This document shows, one piece after another, positions 34,301 through 48,700 of a DNA stretch of 64,000 bases. How positions within the stretch are numbered: the stretch's first letter is position 1; every line of letters starts with the position of its first letter. Origin of the DNA: Eledone cirrhosa (lineage: Eukaryota; Mollusca; Cephalopoda; Octopoda; Eledonidae); the NCBI GenBank assembly GCA_964016885.1, contig OZ024743.1, positions 176,099,074 through 176,163,073 on the forward strand. Reading direction: 5' to 3'. The position numbers were made by a program, and so were the translations under genes. The notes below the pieces were generated by a model. It ran no database searches. It saw only the letters and a program-made list of their open reading frames with translations, and was not told the DNA's origin.

Positions 34301-34424
34301 ACAATAATAGGCTCGATAATGAGACGCTCGACAATGAGAGGCTCGACAATGAGACGCTCGACAATGAGACGCTCGACAATGAGAGGCTCGACAATGAGAC
34401 GCTCGACAATGAGAGGCTCGACAA
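28395..34424. repeat. 3,015-bp tandem duplication inside the satellite
   Basis: About 28395-31409 and 31410-34424 are direct copies offset by exactly 3,015 bp (201 units). The translated 740-codon plus frames at 28486-30708 and 31501-33723 differ, as far as I can see, only where 30011 is C (GCTCGCCAATG) and 33026 is A. The junction at about 31410 carries a GACAATTAGAGGCTC unit. A related block starts at about 24916 with a four-unit length difference. Confidence 0.85.
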
Positions 34425-36780
34425 TGAGAGGCTCGACAATGAGACGCTCGACAATGAGAGGCTCGACAATGAGACGCTCGACAATGAGACGCTCGACAAT
34501 GAGACGCTCGACAATGAGAGGCTCGACAATGAGAGGCTCGACAATGAGACGCTCGACAATGAGAGGCTCGACAATGAGAGGCTCGACAATGAGACGCTCG
34601 ACAATGAGACGCTCGACAATGAGAAACTCGACAATGAGACGCTCGACAATGAGAGGCTCGACAATGAGAGGCTCGACAATGAGACGCTCGACAATGAGAG
34701 GCTCGACAATGAGAGGCTCGACAATGAGACGCTCGACAATGAGACGCTCGACAATGAGACGCTCGACAATGAGACGCTCGACAATGAGAGGCTCGACAAT
34801 GAGACGCTCGACAATGAGAGGCTCGACAATGAGACGCTCGACAATGAGACGCTTGACAATGAGACGCTCGACAATGAGAGGCTCGACAATGAGACGCTCG
34901 ACAATGAGAGGCTCGACAATGAGAGGCTCGACAATGAGACGCTCGACAATGAGAGGCTCGACAATGAGAGGCTCGACAATGAGACGCTCGACAATGAGAC
35001 GTTCGACAATGAGACACTCGACAATGAGAGGCTCGACAATGATAGGCTCGACAATGAGATGCTCGACAATGAGACGCTCGACCATGAGACGGTCGACAAT
35101 GAGAGGCTCGACAATGAGAGGCTCGACAATGAGAGGCTCGACAATTAGAGACTCGACAATTAGAGACTCGACAATGAGAGGCTCGACAATGAGAGGCTCG
35201 ACAATGAGAGGCTCGACAATGAGACGCTCGACAATGAGACGCTCGACAATGAGAGGCTCGACAATGAGAGGCTCGACAATGAGAGGCTCGACAATGAGAC
35301 GCTCGACAATGAGAGGCTCGACAATGAGAGGCTCGACAATGAGACGCTCGACAATGAGACGCTCGACAATGAGACGCTCGACAATGAGAGGCTCGACAAT
35401 GAGAGGCTCGACAATGAGAGGCTCGACAATGAGAGGCTCGACAATGAGAGGCTCGACAATGAGAGGCTCGACAATGAGAGGCTCGACAATGAGACGCTCG
35501 ACAATGAGACGCTCGACAATGAGACTCTCGGCAAAGAGAGGCTCGACAATGAGAGGCTCGACAATGAGAGGCTCGACAATGAGAGGCTCGACAATGAGAG
35601 GCTCGACAATGTGACGCTCGACAATAATAGGCTCGACAATGAGACGCTCGACAATGAGAGGCTCGACAATGAGACGCTCGACAATGAGACGCTCGACAAT
35701 GAGAGGCTCGACAATGAGACGCTCGACAATGAGAGGCTCGACAATGAGAGGCTCGACAATGAGACGCTCGACAATGAGAGGCTCGACAATGAGACGCTCG
35801 ACAATGAGACGCTCGACAATGAGACGCTCGACAATGAGAGGCTCGACAATGAGAGGCTCGACAATGAGAGGCTCAACAATGAGAGGCTCGACAATGAGAC
35901 GCTCGACAATGAGACGCTCGACAATGAGAGGCTCGACAATGAGACGCTCGACAATGAGACGCTCGACATTGAGAGGCTCGACAATGAGAGGCTCGACAAT
36001 GAGATGCTCGACAATGAGAAACTCGACAATGAGACGCTCGACAATGAGAGGCTCGACAATGAGAGGCTCGACAATGAGACGCTCGACAATGAGAGGCTCG
36101 ACAATGAGACGCTCAACAATGAGAGGCTCGACAATGAGAGGCTCGACAATGAGACGCTCGACAATGAGACGCTCGACAATGAGACGCTCGACAATGAGAG
36201 GCTCGACAATGAGACGCTCGACAATGAGAGGCTCGACAATGAGAGGCTCGACAATGAGACGCTTGACAATGAGACGCTCGACAATGAGAGGCTCGACAAT
36301 GAGACGCTCGACAATGAGAGGCTCGACAATGAGAGGCTCGACAATGAGACTCTCGACAATGAGAGGCTCGACAATGAGAGGCTCGACAATGAGACGCTCG
36401 ACAATGAGACGTTCGACAATGAGACACTCGACAATGAGAGGCTCGACAATGATAGGCTCGACAATGAGACGCTCGACAATGAGACGCTCGACAATGAGAC
36501 GGTCGACAATGAGAGGCTCGACAATGAGAGGCTCGACAATGAGAGGCTCGACAATTAGAGACTCGACAATGAGAGGCTCGACAATGAGAGGCTCGACAAT
36601 GAGAGGCTTGACAATGAGACGCTCAACAATGAGACGCTCGACAATGAGAGGCTCGACAATGAGAGGCTCGACAATGAGACGCTCGACAATGAGAGGCTCG
36701 ACAATGAGAGGCTCGACAATGAGAGGCTCGACAATGAGACGCTCGACAATGAGACGCTCGACAATGAGACGCTCGACAAT

Positions 36781-39700
36781 GAGGCTCGACCATAAGAGGC
36801 TCGACAATGAGAGGCTCGACAATGAGAGGCTCGACAATGAGAGGCTCGACAATGAGAGGCTCGACAATGAGTGGCTCGACAATGAGACGCTCGACAATGA
36901 GAGGCTCGACAATGAGACGCTCGACAATGAGACTCTCGGCAAAGAGAGGCTCGACAATGAGAGGCTCGACAATGAGAGGCTCGACAATGAGAGGCTCGAC
37001 AATGAGAGGCTCGACAATGAGAGGCTCGACAATGAGAGACTCGACAATGAGACGCTCGACAATGAGAGGCTCGACAATGAGAGGCTCGACAATGAGAGGC
37101 TCGACAATGAGAGGCTCGACAATGAGTGGCTCGACAATGAGACGCTCGACAATGAGAGGCTCGACAATGAGACGCTCGACAATGAGACTCTCGGCAAAGA
37201 GAGGCTCGACAATGAGAGGCTCGACAATGAGAGGCTCGACAATGAGAGGCTCGACAATGAGAGGCTCGACAATGAGAGACTCGACAATGAGACGCTCGAC
37301 AATGAGAGGCTCGACAATGAGAGGCTCGACAATGAGACGCTCGAAATAATAGGCTCGACAATGAGACGCTCGACAATGAGAGGCTCGACAATGAGAGGCT
37401 CGACAATGAGAGGCTCGACAATGAGACGCTCGACAATGAGAGGCTCGACAATGAGAGACTCGACAATGAGAGGCTCGACAATGAGACGCTCGACAATGAG
37501 ACGCTCGACAATGAGAGGCTCGACAATGAGACGCTCGACAATGAGAGGCTCGACAATGAGAGGCTCGACAATGAGACGCTCGACAATGAGAGGCTCGACA
37601 ATGAGACGCTCGACAATGAGCCGCTCGACAATGAGACACTCGACAATGAGACGCTCGACAATGAGAGGCTCGACAATGAGAGGCTCGACAATGAGAGGCT
37701 CAACAATGAGAGGCTCGACAATGAGACGCTCGACAATGAGACGCTCGACAATGAGAGGCTCGCCAATGAGAGGCTCGACATGAGAGGCTCGACAATTAGA
37801 GGCTCGACAATGAGAGGCTCGACAATGAGAAAATCGACAATGAGAGGCTCGACAATGAGACGTTCGACAATAAGAGGCTCGACAATGAGAGGCTCGACGA
37901 TGAGACGCTCGACAATGAGAGGCTCGACAATGAGAGGCTCGACAATGAGACGCTCGACAATGAGAGGCTCGACAATGAGAGGCTCGACAATGAGAGGCTC
38001 GACAATGAGAGGCTCGACAGTGAGAGGCTCGACAATGAGACACTCGACAATGAGAGGCTCGACAATGAGACGCTCGACAATGAGAGGCTCGACAATGAGA
38101 GGCTCAACAATGAGAGTCTCGATAATGAGAGGCTCGACAATGAGACGCTCGACAATGAGAGGCTCGACAATGAGACGCTCGACAATGAGAGGCTCGACAA
38201 TGAGAGGCTCGACAATGAGACGCTCGACAATGAGAGGCTCAAACAATGAGACGCTCGACAATGAGACGCTCGACAATGAGAGGCTCGACAATGAGAGGCT
38301 CGACAATGGGTGGCTCGACAATGAGAGGCTCGACAATGAGAGGCTCGACAATGAGACGCTCGACAATGAGGGGCTCGACAATGAGACGCTCGACAAAGAG
38401 ACGCTCGACAATGAGAGGCTCGACAATGAGAGGCTCGACAATGAGAGGCTCGACAATGAGAGGCTCGACAATGAGACGCTCGACAATGAGACGCTCGACA
38501 AAGAGACGCTCGACAATGAGAGGCTCGACAATGAGAGGCTCGACAATGAGAGGCTCGACAATGAGAGGCTCGACAATGAGACGCTCGACAATGAGAGGCT
38601 CGACAATGAGAGGCTCAACAATGAGAGGCTCGACAATGAGACGCTCGACAATGAGACGCTCGACAGTGAGAGGCTCGACAATGAGAAGCTCGACAACGAG
38701 AGGCTCGACAATGAGACGCTCGAAAATGCGACGCTCGACAATGAGACGCTTGACAATGAGACGCTCGACAATGAGAGGCTCGACAATGAGACGCTCGACA
38801 ATGAGAAGCTCGACAATGAGAGGCTAGACAATGAGACGCTCGACAATGAGACGCTCGACAATGAGAGGCTCGACAATGAGACGCTCGACAATAATAGGCT
38901 CGACAATGAGAGGCTCGACAATGAGACGCTCGACAATGAGAGGCTCGACAATGAGACGCTCGACAATGAGAGGCTCGACAATGAGAGGCTCGACAATGAG
39001 AGGCTCGACAAGGAGATGCTCGACAATGAGAGGCTCGACAATGAGAGGCTCGACAATGAGAGGCTCGACAATGAGAGGCTCGACAATGAGAGGCTCGACA
39101 ATGAGAGGCTCGACAATGAGAGGCTCGACAATGAGACGCTCGACAATGAGAGGCTCGACAATGAGACGCTCGACAATGAGACGCTCGACATTGAGAGGCT
39201 CGACAATGAGAGGCTCGACAATGAGATGCTCGACAATGAGAAACTCGACAATGAGACGCTCGACAATGAGAGGCTCGACAATGAGAGGTTCGACAATGAG
39301 ACGCTCGACAATGAGAGGCTCGACAATGAGACGCTCGACAATGAGAGGCTCGACAATGAGAGGCTCGACAATGAGACGCTCGACAATGAGACGCTCGACA
39401 ATGAGACGCTCGACAATGAGAGGCTCGACAATGAGACGCTCGACAATGAGAGGCTCGACAATGAGAGGCTCGACAATGAGACGCTTGACAATGAGACGCT
39501 CGACAATGAGAGGCTCGACAATGAGACGCTCGACAATGAGAGGCTCGACAATGAGAGGCTCGACAATGAGAGGCTCGACAATGAGAGGCTCGACAATGAG
39601 GGCTCGACAATGAGACGCTCGACAATGAGACGTTCGACAATGAGACACTCGACAATGAGAGGCTCGACAATGATAGGCTCGACAATGAGAGGCTCGACAA

Positions 39701-42700
39701 TGAGACGCTCGACAATGAGACGGTCGACAATGAGAGGCTCGACAATGAGAGGCTCGACAATGAGAGGCTCGACAATTAGAGACTCGACAATGAGAGGCTC
39801 GACAATGAGAGGCTCGACAATGAGAGGCTCGACAATGAGACGCTCGACAATGAGACGCTCGACAATGAGAGGCTCGACAATGAGAGGCTCGACAATGAGA
39901 CGCTCGACAATGAGAAGCTCGACAATGAGAGGCTCGACAATGAGAGGCTCGACAATGAGACGCTCGACAATGAGACGCTCGACAATGAGACGCTCGACAA
40001 TGAGGCTCGACCATAAGAGGCTCGACAATGAGAGGCTCGACAATGAGAGGCTCGACAATGAGACGCTCGACAATGAGAGGCTCGACAATGAGTGGCTCGA
40101 CAATGAGACGCTCGACAATGAGAGGCTCGACAATAAGACGCTCGACAATGAGACGCTCGACAATGAGAGGCTCGACAATGAGTGGCTCGACAATGAGACG
40201 CTCGACAATGAGAGGCTCGATAATGAGACGCTCGACAAGGAGACTCTCGGCAAAGAGAGGCTCGACAATGAGAGGCTCGACAATGAGAGGCTCGACAATG
40301 AGAGGCTCGACAATGAGAGGCTCGACAATGAGAGACTCGACAATGAGACGCTCGACAATGAGAGGCTCGACAATGAGAGGCTCGACAATGAGACGCTCGA
40401 CAATGAGACGCTCAACAATGAGAGGCTCGACAATGAGAGGCTCGACAATGAGACGCTCGACAATGAGACGCTCGACAATGAGACGCTCGACAATGAGAGG
40501 CTCGACAATGAGACGCTCGACAATGAGAGGCTCGACAATGAGAGGCTCGACAATGAGACGCTTGACAATGAGACGCTCGACAATGAGAGGCTCGACAATG
40601 AGACGCTCGACAATGAGAGGCTCGACAATGAGAGGCTCGAGAATGAGACGCTCGACATTGAGAGGCTCGACAATGAGAGGCTCGACAATGAGACGCTCGA
40701 CAATGAGACGTTCGACAATGAGACACTCGACAATGAGAGGCTCGACAATGATAGGCTCGACAATGAGACGCTCGACAATGAGACGCTCGACAATGAGACG
40801 GTCGACAATGAGAGGCTCGACAATGAGAGGCTCGACAATGAGAGGCTCGACAATTAGAGGCTCGACAATGAGAGGCTCGACAATGAGAGGCTCGACAATG
40901 AGAGGCTTGACAATGAGACGCTCAACAATGAGACGCTCGACAATGAGAGGCTCGACAATGAGAGGCTCGACAATGAGACGCTCGACAATGAGAGGCTCGA
41001 CAATGAGAGGCTCGACAATGAGAGGCTCGACAATGAGACGCTCGACAATGAGACGCTCGACAATGAGACGCTCGACAATGAGGCTCGACCATAAGAGGCT
41101 CGACAATGAGAGGCTCGACAATGAGAGGCTCGACAATGAGAGGCTCGACAATGAGAGGCTCGACAATGAGTGGCTCGACAATGAGACGCTCGACAATGAG
41201 AGGCTCGACAATGAGACGCTCGACAATGAGACTCTCGGCAAAGAGAGGCTCGACAATGAGAGGCTCGACAATGAGAGGCTCGACAATGAGAGGCTCGACA
41301 ATGAGAGGCTCGACAATGAGAGGCTCGACAATGAGAGACTCGACAATGAGACGCTCGACAATGAGAGGCTCGACAATGAGAGGCTCGACAATGAGACGCT
41401 CGACAATGAGAGGCTCGACAATGAGTGGCTCGACAATGAGACGCTCGACAATGAGAGGCTCGACAATGAGACGCTCGACAATGAGACTCTCGGCAAAGAG
41501 AGGCTCGACAATGAGAGGCTCGACAATGAGAGGCTCGACAATGAGAGGCTCGACAATGAGAGGCTCGACAATGAGAGACTCGACAATGAGACGCTCGACA
41601 ATGAGAGGCTCGACAATGAGAGGCTCGACAATGAGACGCTCGACAATGAGACGCTCGACAATGAGACGCTCGACAATGAGAGGCTCGACAATGAGAGGCT
41701 CGACAATGTGACGCTCGACAATAATAGGCTCGACAATAAGACGCTCGACAATGAGAGGCTCGACAATGAGACGCTCGACAATGAGACGCTCGACAATGAG
41801 AGGCTCGACAATGAGACGCTCGACAATGAGAGGCTCGACAATGAGAGGCTCGACAATGAGACGCTCGACAATGAGAGGCTCGACAATGAGACGCTCGACA
41901 ATGAGACGCTCGACAATGAGACACTCGACAATGAGACGCTCGACAATGAGAGGCTCGACAATGAGAGGCTCGACAATGAGAGGCTCAACAATGAGAGGCT
42001 CGACAATGAGACGCTCGACAATGAGACGCTCGACAATGAGAGGCTCGCCAATGAGAGGCTCGACATGAGAGGCTCGACAATGAGAGGCTCGACAATGAGA
42101 GGCTCGACAATGAGAAAATCGACAATGAGAGGCTCGACAATGAGACGTTCGACAATAAGAGGCTCGACAATGAGAGGCTCGACGATGAGACGCTCGACAA
42201 TGAGAGGCTCGACAATGAGAGGCTCGACAATGAGACGCTCGACAATGAGAGGCTCGACAATGAGAGGCTCGACAATGAGAGGCTCGACAATGAGAGGCTC
42301 GACAGTGAGAGGCTCGACAATGAGACGCTCGACAATGAGAGGCTCGACAATGAGACGCTCGACAATGAGAGGCTCGACAATGAGAGGCTCAACAATGAGA
42401 GTCTCGACAATGAGAGGCTCGACAATGAGACGCTCGACAATGAGAGGCTCGACAATGAGACGCTCGACAATGAGAGGCTCGACAATGAGAGGCTCGACAA
42501 TGAGAGGCTCGACAATGAGAGGCTCAAACAATGAGACGCTCGACAATGAGACGCTCGACAATGAGAGGCTCGACAATGAGAGGCTCGACAATGAGAGGCT
42601 CGACAATGAGAGGCTCGACATTGAGAGGCTCGAAAATGCGAGAATCGACAATGAGAGGCTCGACAATGTGACGCTCGACAATGAGAGGCTCGACAATGAG

Positions 42701-45700
42701 AGGCTCGACAATGAGACGTTCGACAATGAGACGCTCGACAATGAGACGCTCGACAATGAGAGGCTCGACAATGAGAGGCTCGACAATGAGAGGCTCGACA
42801 ATGAGACGCTCGACAATGAGACGCTCGACAAAGAGACGCTCGACAATGAGAGGCTCGACAATGAGAGGCTCGACAATGAGAGGCTCGACAATGAGAGGCT
42901 CGACAATGAGACGCTCGACAATGAGAGGCTCGACAATGAGAGGCTCAACAATGAGAGGCTCGACAATGAGACGCTCGACAATGAGACGCTCGACAATGAG
43001 AGGCTCGACAATGAGACGCTCGACAATGAGAGGCTCGACAATGAGAGCCTCGACAATGAGACGCTCGACAATGAGAGGCTCGACAATGAGAGGCTCGACA
43101 ATGAGACGCTCGACAATGAGACGCTCGACAATGAGACGCTCGACAATGAGAGGCTCGACAATGAGAGGCTCGACAATGAGACGCTCGACAATGAGACGCT
43201 CGACAATGAGACGCTCGACAATGAGAGGCTCGACAATGAGAGGCTCGACAATGAGAAGCTCGACAACGAGAGGCTCGACAATGAGACGCTCGAAAATGCG
43301 ACGCTCGACAATGAGACGCTTGACAATGAGACGCTCGACAATGAGAGGCTCGACAATGAGACGCTCGACAATGAGAGGCTCGACAATGAGAGGCTAGACA
43401 ATGAGACGCTCGACAATGAGACGCCCGACAATGAGAGGCTCGACAATGAGACGCTCGACAATAATAGGCTCGACAATGAGAGGCTCGACAATGAGACGCT
43501 CGACAATGAGAGGCTCGACAATGAGACGCTCGACAATGAGAGGCTCGACAATGAGAGGCTCGACAATGAGAGGCTCGACAAGGAGAGGCTCGACAATGAG
43601 AGGCTCGACAATGAGAGGCTCGACAATGAGAGGCTCGACAATGACAGGCACGACAATGAGAGGCTCGACAATGAGAGGCTCGACAATGAGAGGCTCGACA
43701 ATGAGATGCTCGACAATGAGAGGCTCGACAATGAGACGCTCGACAATGAGACGCTCGACATTGAGAGGCTCGACAATGAGAGGCTCGACAATGAGATGCT
43801 CGACAATGAGAAACTCGACAATGAGACGCTCGACAATGAGAGGCTCGACAATGAGAGGCTCGACAATGAGACGCTCGACAATGAGAGGCTCGACAATGAG
43901 ACGCTCGACAATGAGAGGCTCGACAATGAGAGGCTCGACAATGAGACGCTCGACAATGAGACGCTCGACAATGAGACGCTCGACAATGAGAGGCTCGGCA
44001 ATGAGACGCTCGACAATGAGAGGCTCGACAATGAGAGGCTCGACAATGAGACGCTTGACAATGAGACGCTCGACAATGAGAGGCTCGGCAATGAGACGCT
44101 CGACAATGAGAGGCTCAACAATGAGAGTCTCGATAATGAGAGGCTCGACAATGAGACGCTCGACAATGAGAGGCTCGACAATGAGACGCTCGACAATGAG
44201 AGGCTCGACAATGAGAGGCTCGACAATGAGACGCTCGACAATGAGAGGCTCAAACAATGAGACGCTCGACAATGAGACGCTCGACAATGAGAGGCTCGAC
44301 AATGAGAGGCTCGACAATGAGAGGCTCGACAATGAGAGGCTCGACATTGAGAGGCTCGAAAATGCGAGAATCGACAATGAGAGGCTCGACAATGTGACGC
44401 TCGACAATGAGAGGCTCGACAATGAGAGGCTCGACAATGAGACGCTCGACAATGAGAGGCTCGACAATGAGACGCTCGACAAAGAGACGCTCGACAATGA
44501 GAGGCTCGACAATGAGAGGCTCGACAATGAGAGGCTCGACAATGAGAGGCTCGACAATGAGACGCTCGACAATGAGACGCTCGTCAAAGAGACGCTCGAC
44601 AATGAGAGGCTCGACAATGAGAGGCTCGACAATGAGAGGCTCGACAATGAGAGGCTCGACAATGAGACGCTCGACAATGAGAGGCTCGACAATGAGAGGC
44701 TCAACAATGAGAGGCTCGACAATGAGACGCTCGACAATGAGACGCTCGACAATGAGAGGCTCGACAATGAGACGCTCGACAATGAGAGGCTCGACAATGA
44801 GAGCCTCGACAATGAGACGCTCGACAATGAGAGGCTCGACAATGAGAGGCTCAACAATGAGAGGCTCGACAATGAGAGGCTCGACAATGAGACGCTCGAC
44901 AATGAGACGCTCGACAATGAGACGCTCGACAATGAGAGGCTCGACAATGAGAGGCTCGACAATGAGACGCTCGACAATGAGACGCTCGACAATGAGACGC
45001 TCGACAATGAGAGGCTCGACAATGAGAGGCTCGACAATGAGAAGCTCGACAACGAGAGGCTCGACAATGAGACGCTCGAAAATGCGACGCTCGACAATGA
45101 GACGCTTGACAATGAGACGCTCGACAATGAGAGGCTCGACAATGAGACGCTCGACAATGAGAGGCTCGACAATGAGAGGCTAGACAATGAGACGCTCGAC
45201 AATGAGACGCTCGACAATGAGAGGCTCGACAATGAGACGCTCGACAATAATAGGCTCGACAATGAGAGGCTCGACAATGAGACGCTCGACAATGAGAGGC
45301 TCGACAATGAGACGCTCGACAATGAGAGGCTCGACAATGAGAGGCTCGACAATGAGAGGCTCGACAAGGAGATGCTCGACAATGAGAGGCTCGACAATGA
45401 GAGGCTCGACAATGAGAGGCTCGACAATGAGAGGCTCGACAATGAGAGGCTCGACAATGAGAGGCTCGACAATGAGAGGCTCGACAATGAGACGCTCGAC
45501 AATGAGACGCTCGACATTGAGAGGCTCGACAATGAGAGGCTCGACAATGAGATGCTCGACAATGAGAAACTCGACAATGAGACGCTCGACAATGAGAGGC
45601 TCGACAATGAGAGGCTCGACAATGAGAGGCTCGACAATGAGAGGCTCGACAATGAGACGCTTGACAATGAGACGCTCGACAATGAGAGGCTCGGCAATGA

Positions 45701-48700
45701 GACGCTCGACAATGAGAGGCTCAACAATGAGAGTCTCGATAATGAGAGGCTCGACAATGAGACGCTCGACAATGAGAGGCTCGACAATGAGACGCTCGAC
45801 AATGAGAGGCTCGACAATGAGAGGCTCGACAATGAGACGCTCGACAATGAGAGGCTCAAACAATGAGACGCTCGACAATGAGACGCTCGACAATGAGAGG
45901 CTCGACAATGAGAGGCTCGACAATGAGAGGCTCGACAATGAGAGGCTCGACATTGAGAGGCTCGAAAATGCGAGAATCGACAATGAGAGGCTCGACAATG
46001 TGACGCTCGACAATGAGAGGCTCGACAATGAGAGGCTCGACAATGAGAGGCTCGACAATGAGACGCTCGACAATGAGAGGCTCGACAATGAGACGCTCGA
46101 CAAAGAGACGCTCGACAATGAGAGGCTCGACAATGAGAGGCTCGACAATGAGAGGCTCGACAATGAGAGGCTCGACAATGAGACGCTCGACAATGAGACG
46201 CTCGTCAAAGAGACGCTCGACAATGAGAGGCTCGACAATGAGAGGCTCGACAATGAGAGGCTCGACAATGAGAGGCTCGACAATGAGACGCTCGACAATG
46301 AGAGGCTCGACAATGAGAGGCTCAACAATGAGAGGCTCGACAATGAGACGCTCGACAATGAGACGCTCGACAATGAGAGGCTCGACAATGAGACGCTCGA
46401 CAATGAGAGGCTCGACAATGAGAGCCTCGACAATGAGACGCTCGACAATGAGAGGCTCGACAATGAGAGGCTCAACAATGAGAGGCTCGACAATGAGAGG
46501 CTCGACAATGAGACGCTCGACAATGAGACGCTCGACAATGAGACGCTCGACAATGAGAGGCTCGACAATGAGAGGCTCGACAATGAGACGCTCGACAATG
46601 AGACGCTCGACAATGAGACGCTCGACAATGAGAGGCTCGACAATGAGAGGCTCGACAATGAGAAGCTCGACAACGAGAGGCTCGACAATGAGACGCTCGA
46701 AAATGCGACGCTCGACAATGAGACGCTTGACAATGAGACGCTCGACAATGAGAGGCTCGACAATGAGACGCTCGACAATGAGAGGCTCGACAATGAGAGG
46801 CTAGACAATGAGACGCTCGACAATGAGACGCTCGACAATGAGAGGCTCGACAATGAGACGCTCGACAATAATAGGCTCGACAATGAGAGGCTCGACAATG
46901 AGACGCTCGACAATGAGAGGCTCGACAATGAGACGCTCGACAATGAGAGGCTCGACAATGAGAGGCTCGACAATGAGAGGCTCGACAAGGAGATGCTCGA
47001 CAATGAGAGGCTCGACAATGAGAGGCTCGACAATGAGAGGCTCGACAATGAGAGGCTCGACAATGAGAGGCTCGACAATGAGAGGCTCGACAATGAGAGG
47101 CTCGACAATGAGACGCTCGACAATGAGACGCTCGACATTGAGAGGCTCGACAATGAGAGGCTCGACAATGAGATGCTCGACAATGAGAAACTCGACAATG
47201 AGACGCTCGACAATGAGAGGCTCGACAATGAGAGGCTCGACAATGAGACGCTCGACAATGAGAGGCTCGACAATGAGACGCTCGACAATGAGAGGCTCGA
47301 CAATGAGAGGCTCGACAATGAGACGCTCGACAATGAGACGCTCGACAATGAGACGCTCGACAATGAGAGGCTCGACAATGAGACGCTCGACAATGAGAGG
47401 CTCGACAATGAGAGGCTCGACAATGAGAGGCTCGACAATGAGACGCTTGACAATGAGACGCTCGACAATGAGAGGCTCGACAATGAGACGCTCGACAATG
47501 AGAGGCTCGACAATGAGAGGCTCGACAATGAGAGGCTCGACAATGAGAGGCTCGACAATGAGAGGCTCGACAATGAGACGCTCGACAATGAGACGTCCGA
47601 CAATGAGACACTCGACAATGAGAGGCTCGACAATGATAGGCTCGACAATGAGAGGCTCGACAATGAGACGCTCGACAATGAGACGGTCGACAATGAGAGG
47701 CTCGACAATGAGAGGCTCGACAATGAGAGGCTCGACAATTAGAGACTCGACAATGAGAGGCTCGACAATGAGAGGCTCGACAATGAGAGGCTCGACAATG
47801 AGACGCTCGACAATGAGACGCTCGACAATGAGAGGCTCGACAATGAGAGGCTCGACAATGAGACGCTCGACAATGAGAAGCTCGACAATGAGAGGCTCGA
47901 CAATGAGAGGCTCGACAATGAGACGCTCGACAATGAGACGCTCGACAATGAGACGCTCGACAATGAGGCTCGACCATAAGAGGCTCGACAATGAGAGGCT
48001 CGACAATGAGAGGCTCGACAATGAGAGGCTCGACAATGAGAGGCTCGACAATGAGTGGCTCGACAATGAGACGCTCGACAATGAGAGGCTCGACAATGAG
48101 ACGCTCGACAATGAGACGCTCGACAATGAGAGGCTCGACAATGAGTGGCTCGACAATGAGACGCTCGACAATGAGAGGCTCGATAATGAGACGCTCGACA
48201 AGGAGACTCTCGGCAAAGAGAGGCTCGACAATGAGAGGCTCGACAATGAGAGTCTCGACAATGAGAGGCTCGACAATGAGAGGCTCGACAATGAGAGACT
48301 CGACAATGAGACGCTCGACAATGAGAGGCTCGACAATGAGAGGCTCGACAATGAGACGCTCGACAATGAGACGCTCAACAATGAGAGGCTCGACAATGAG
48401 AGGCTCGACAATGAGACGCTCGACAATGAGACGCTCGACAATGAGACGCTCGACAATGAGAGGCTCGACAATGAGAGGCTCGACAATGAGAGGCTCGACA
48501 ATGAGACGCTCGACAATGAGACGTTCGACAATGAGACACTCGACAATGAGAGGCTCGACAATGATAGGCTCGACAATGAGACGCTCGACAATGAGACGCT
48601 CGACAATGAGACGGTCGACAATGAGAGGCTCGACAATGAGAGGCTCGACAATGAGAGGCTCGACAATTAGAGACTCGACAATGAGAGGCTCGACAATGAG

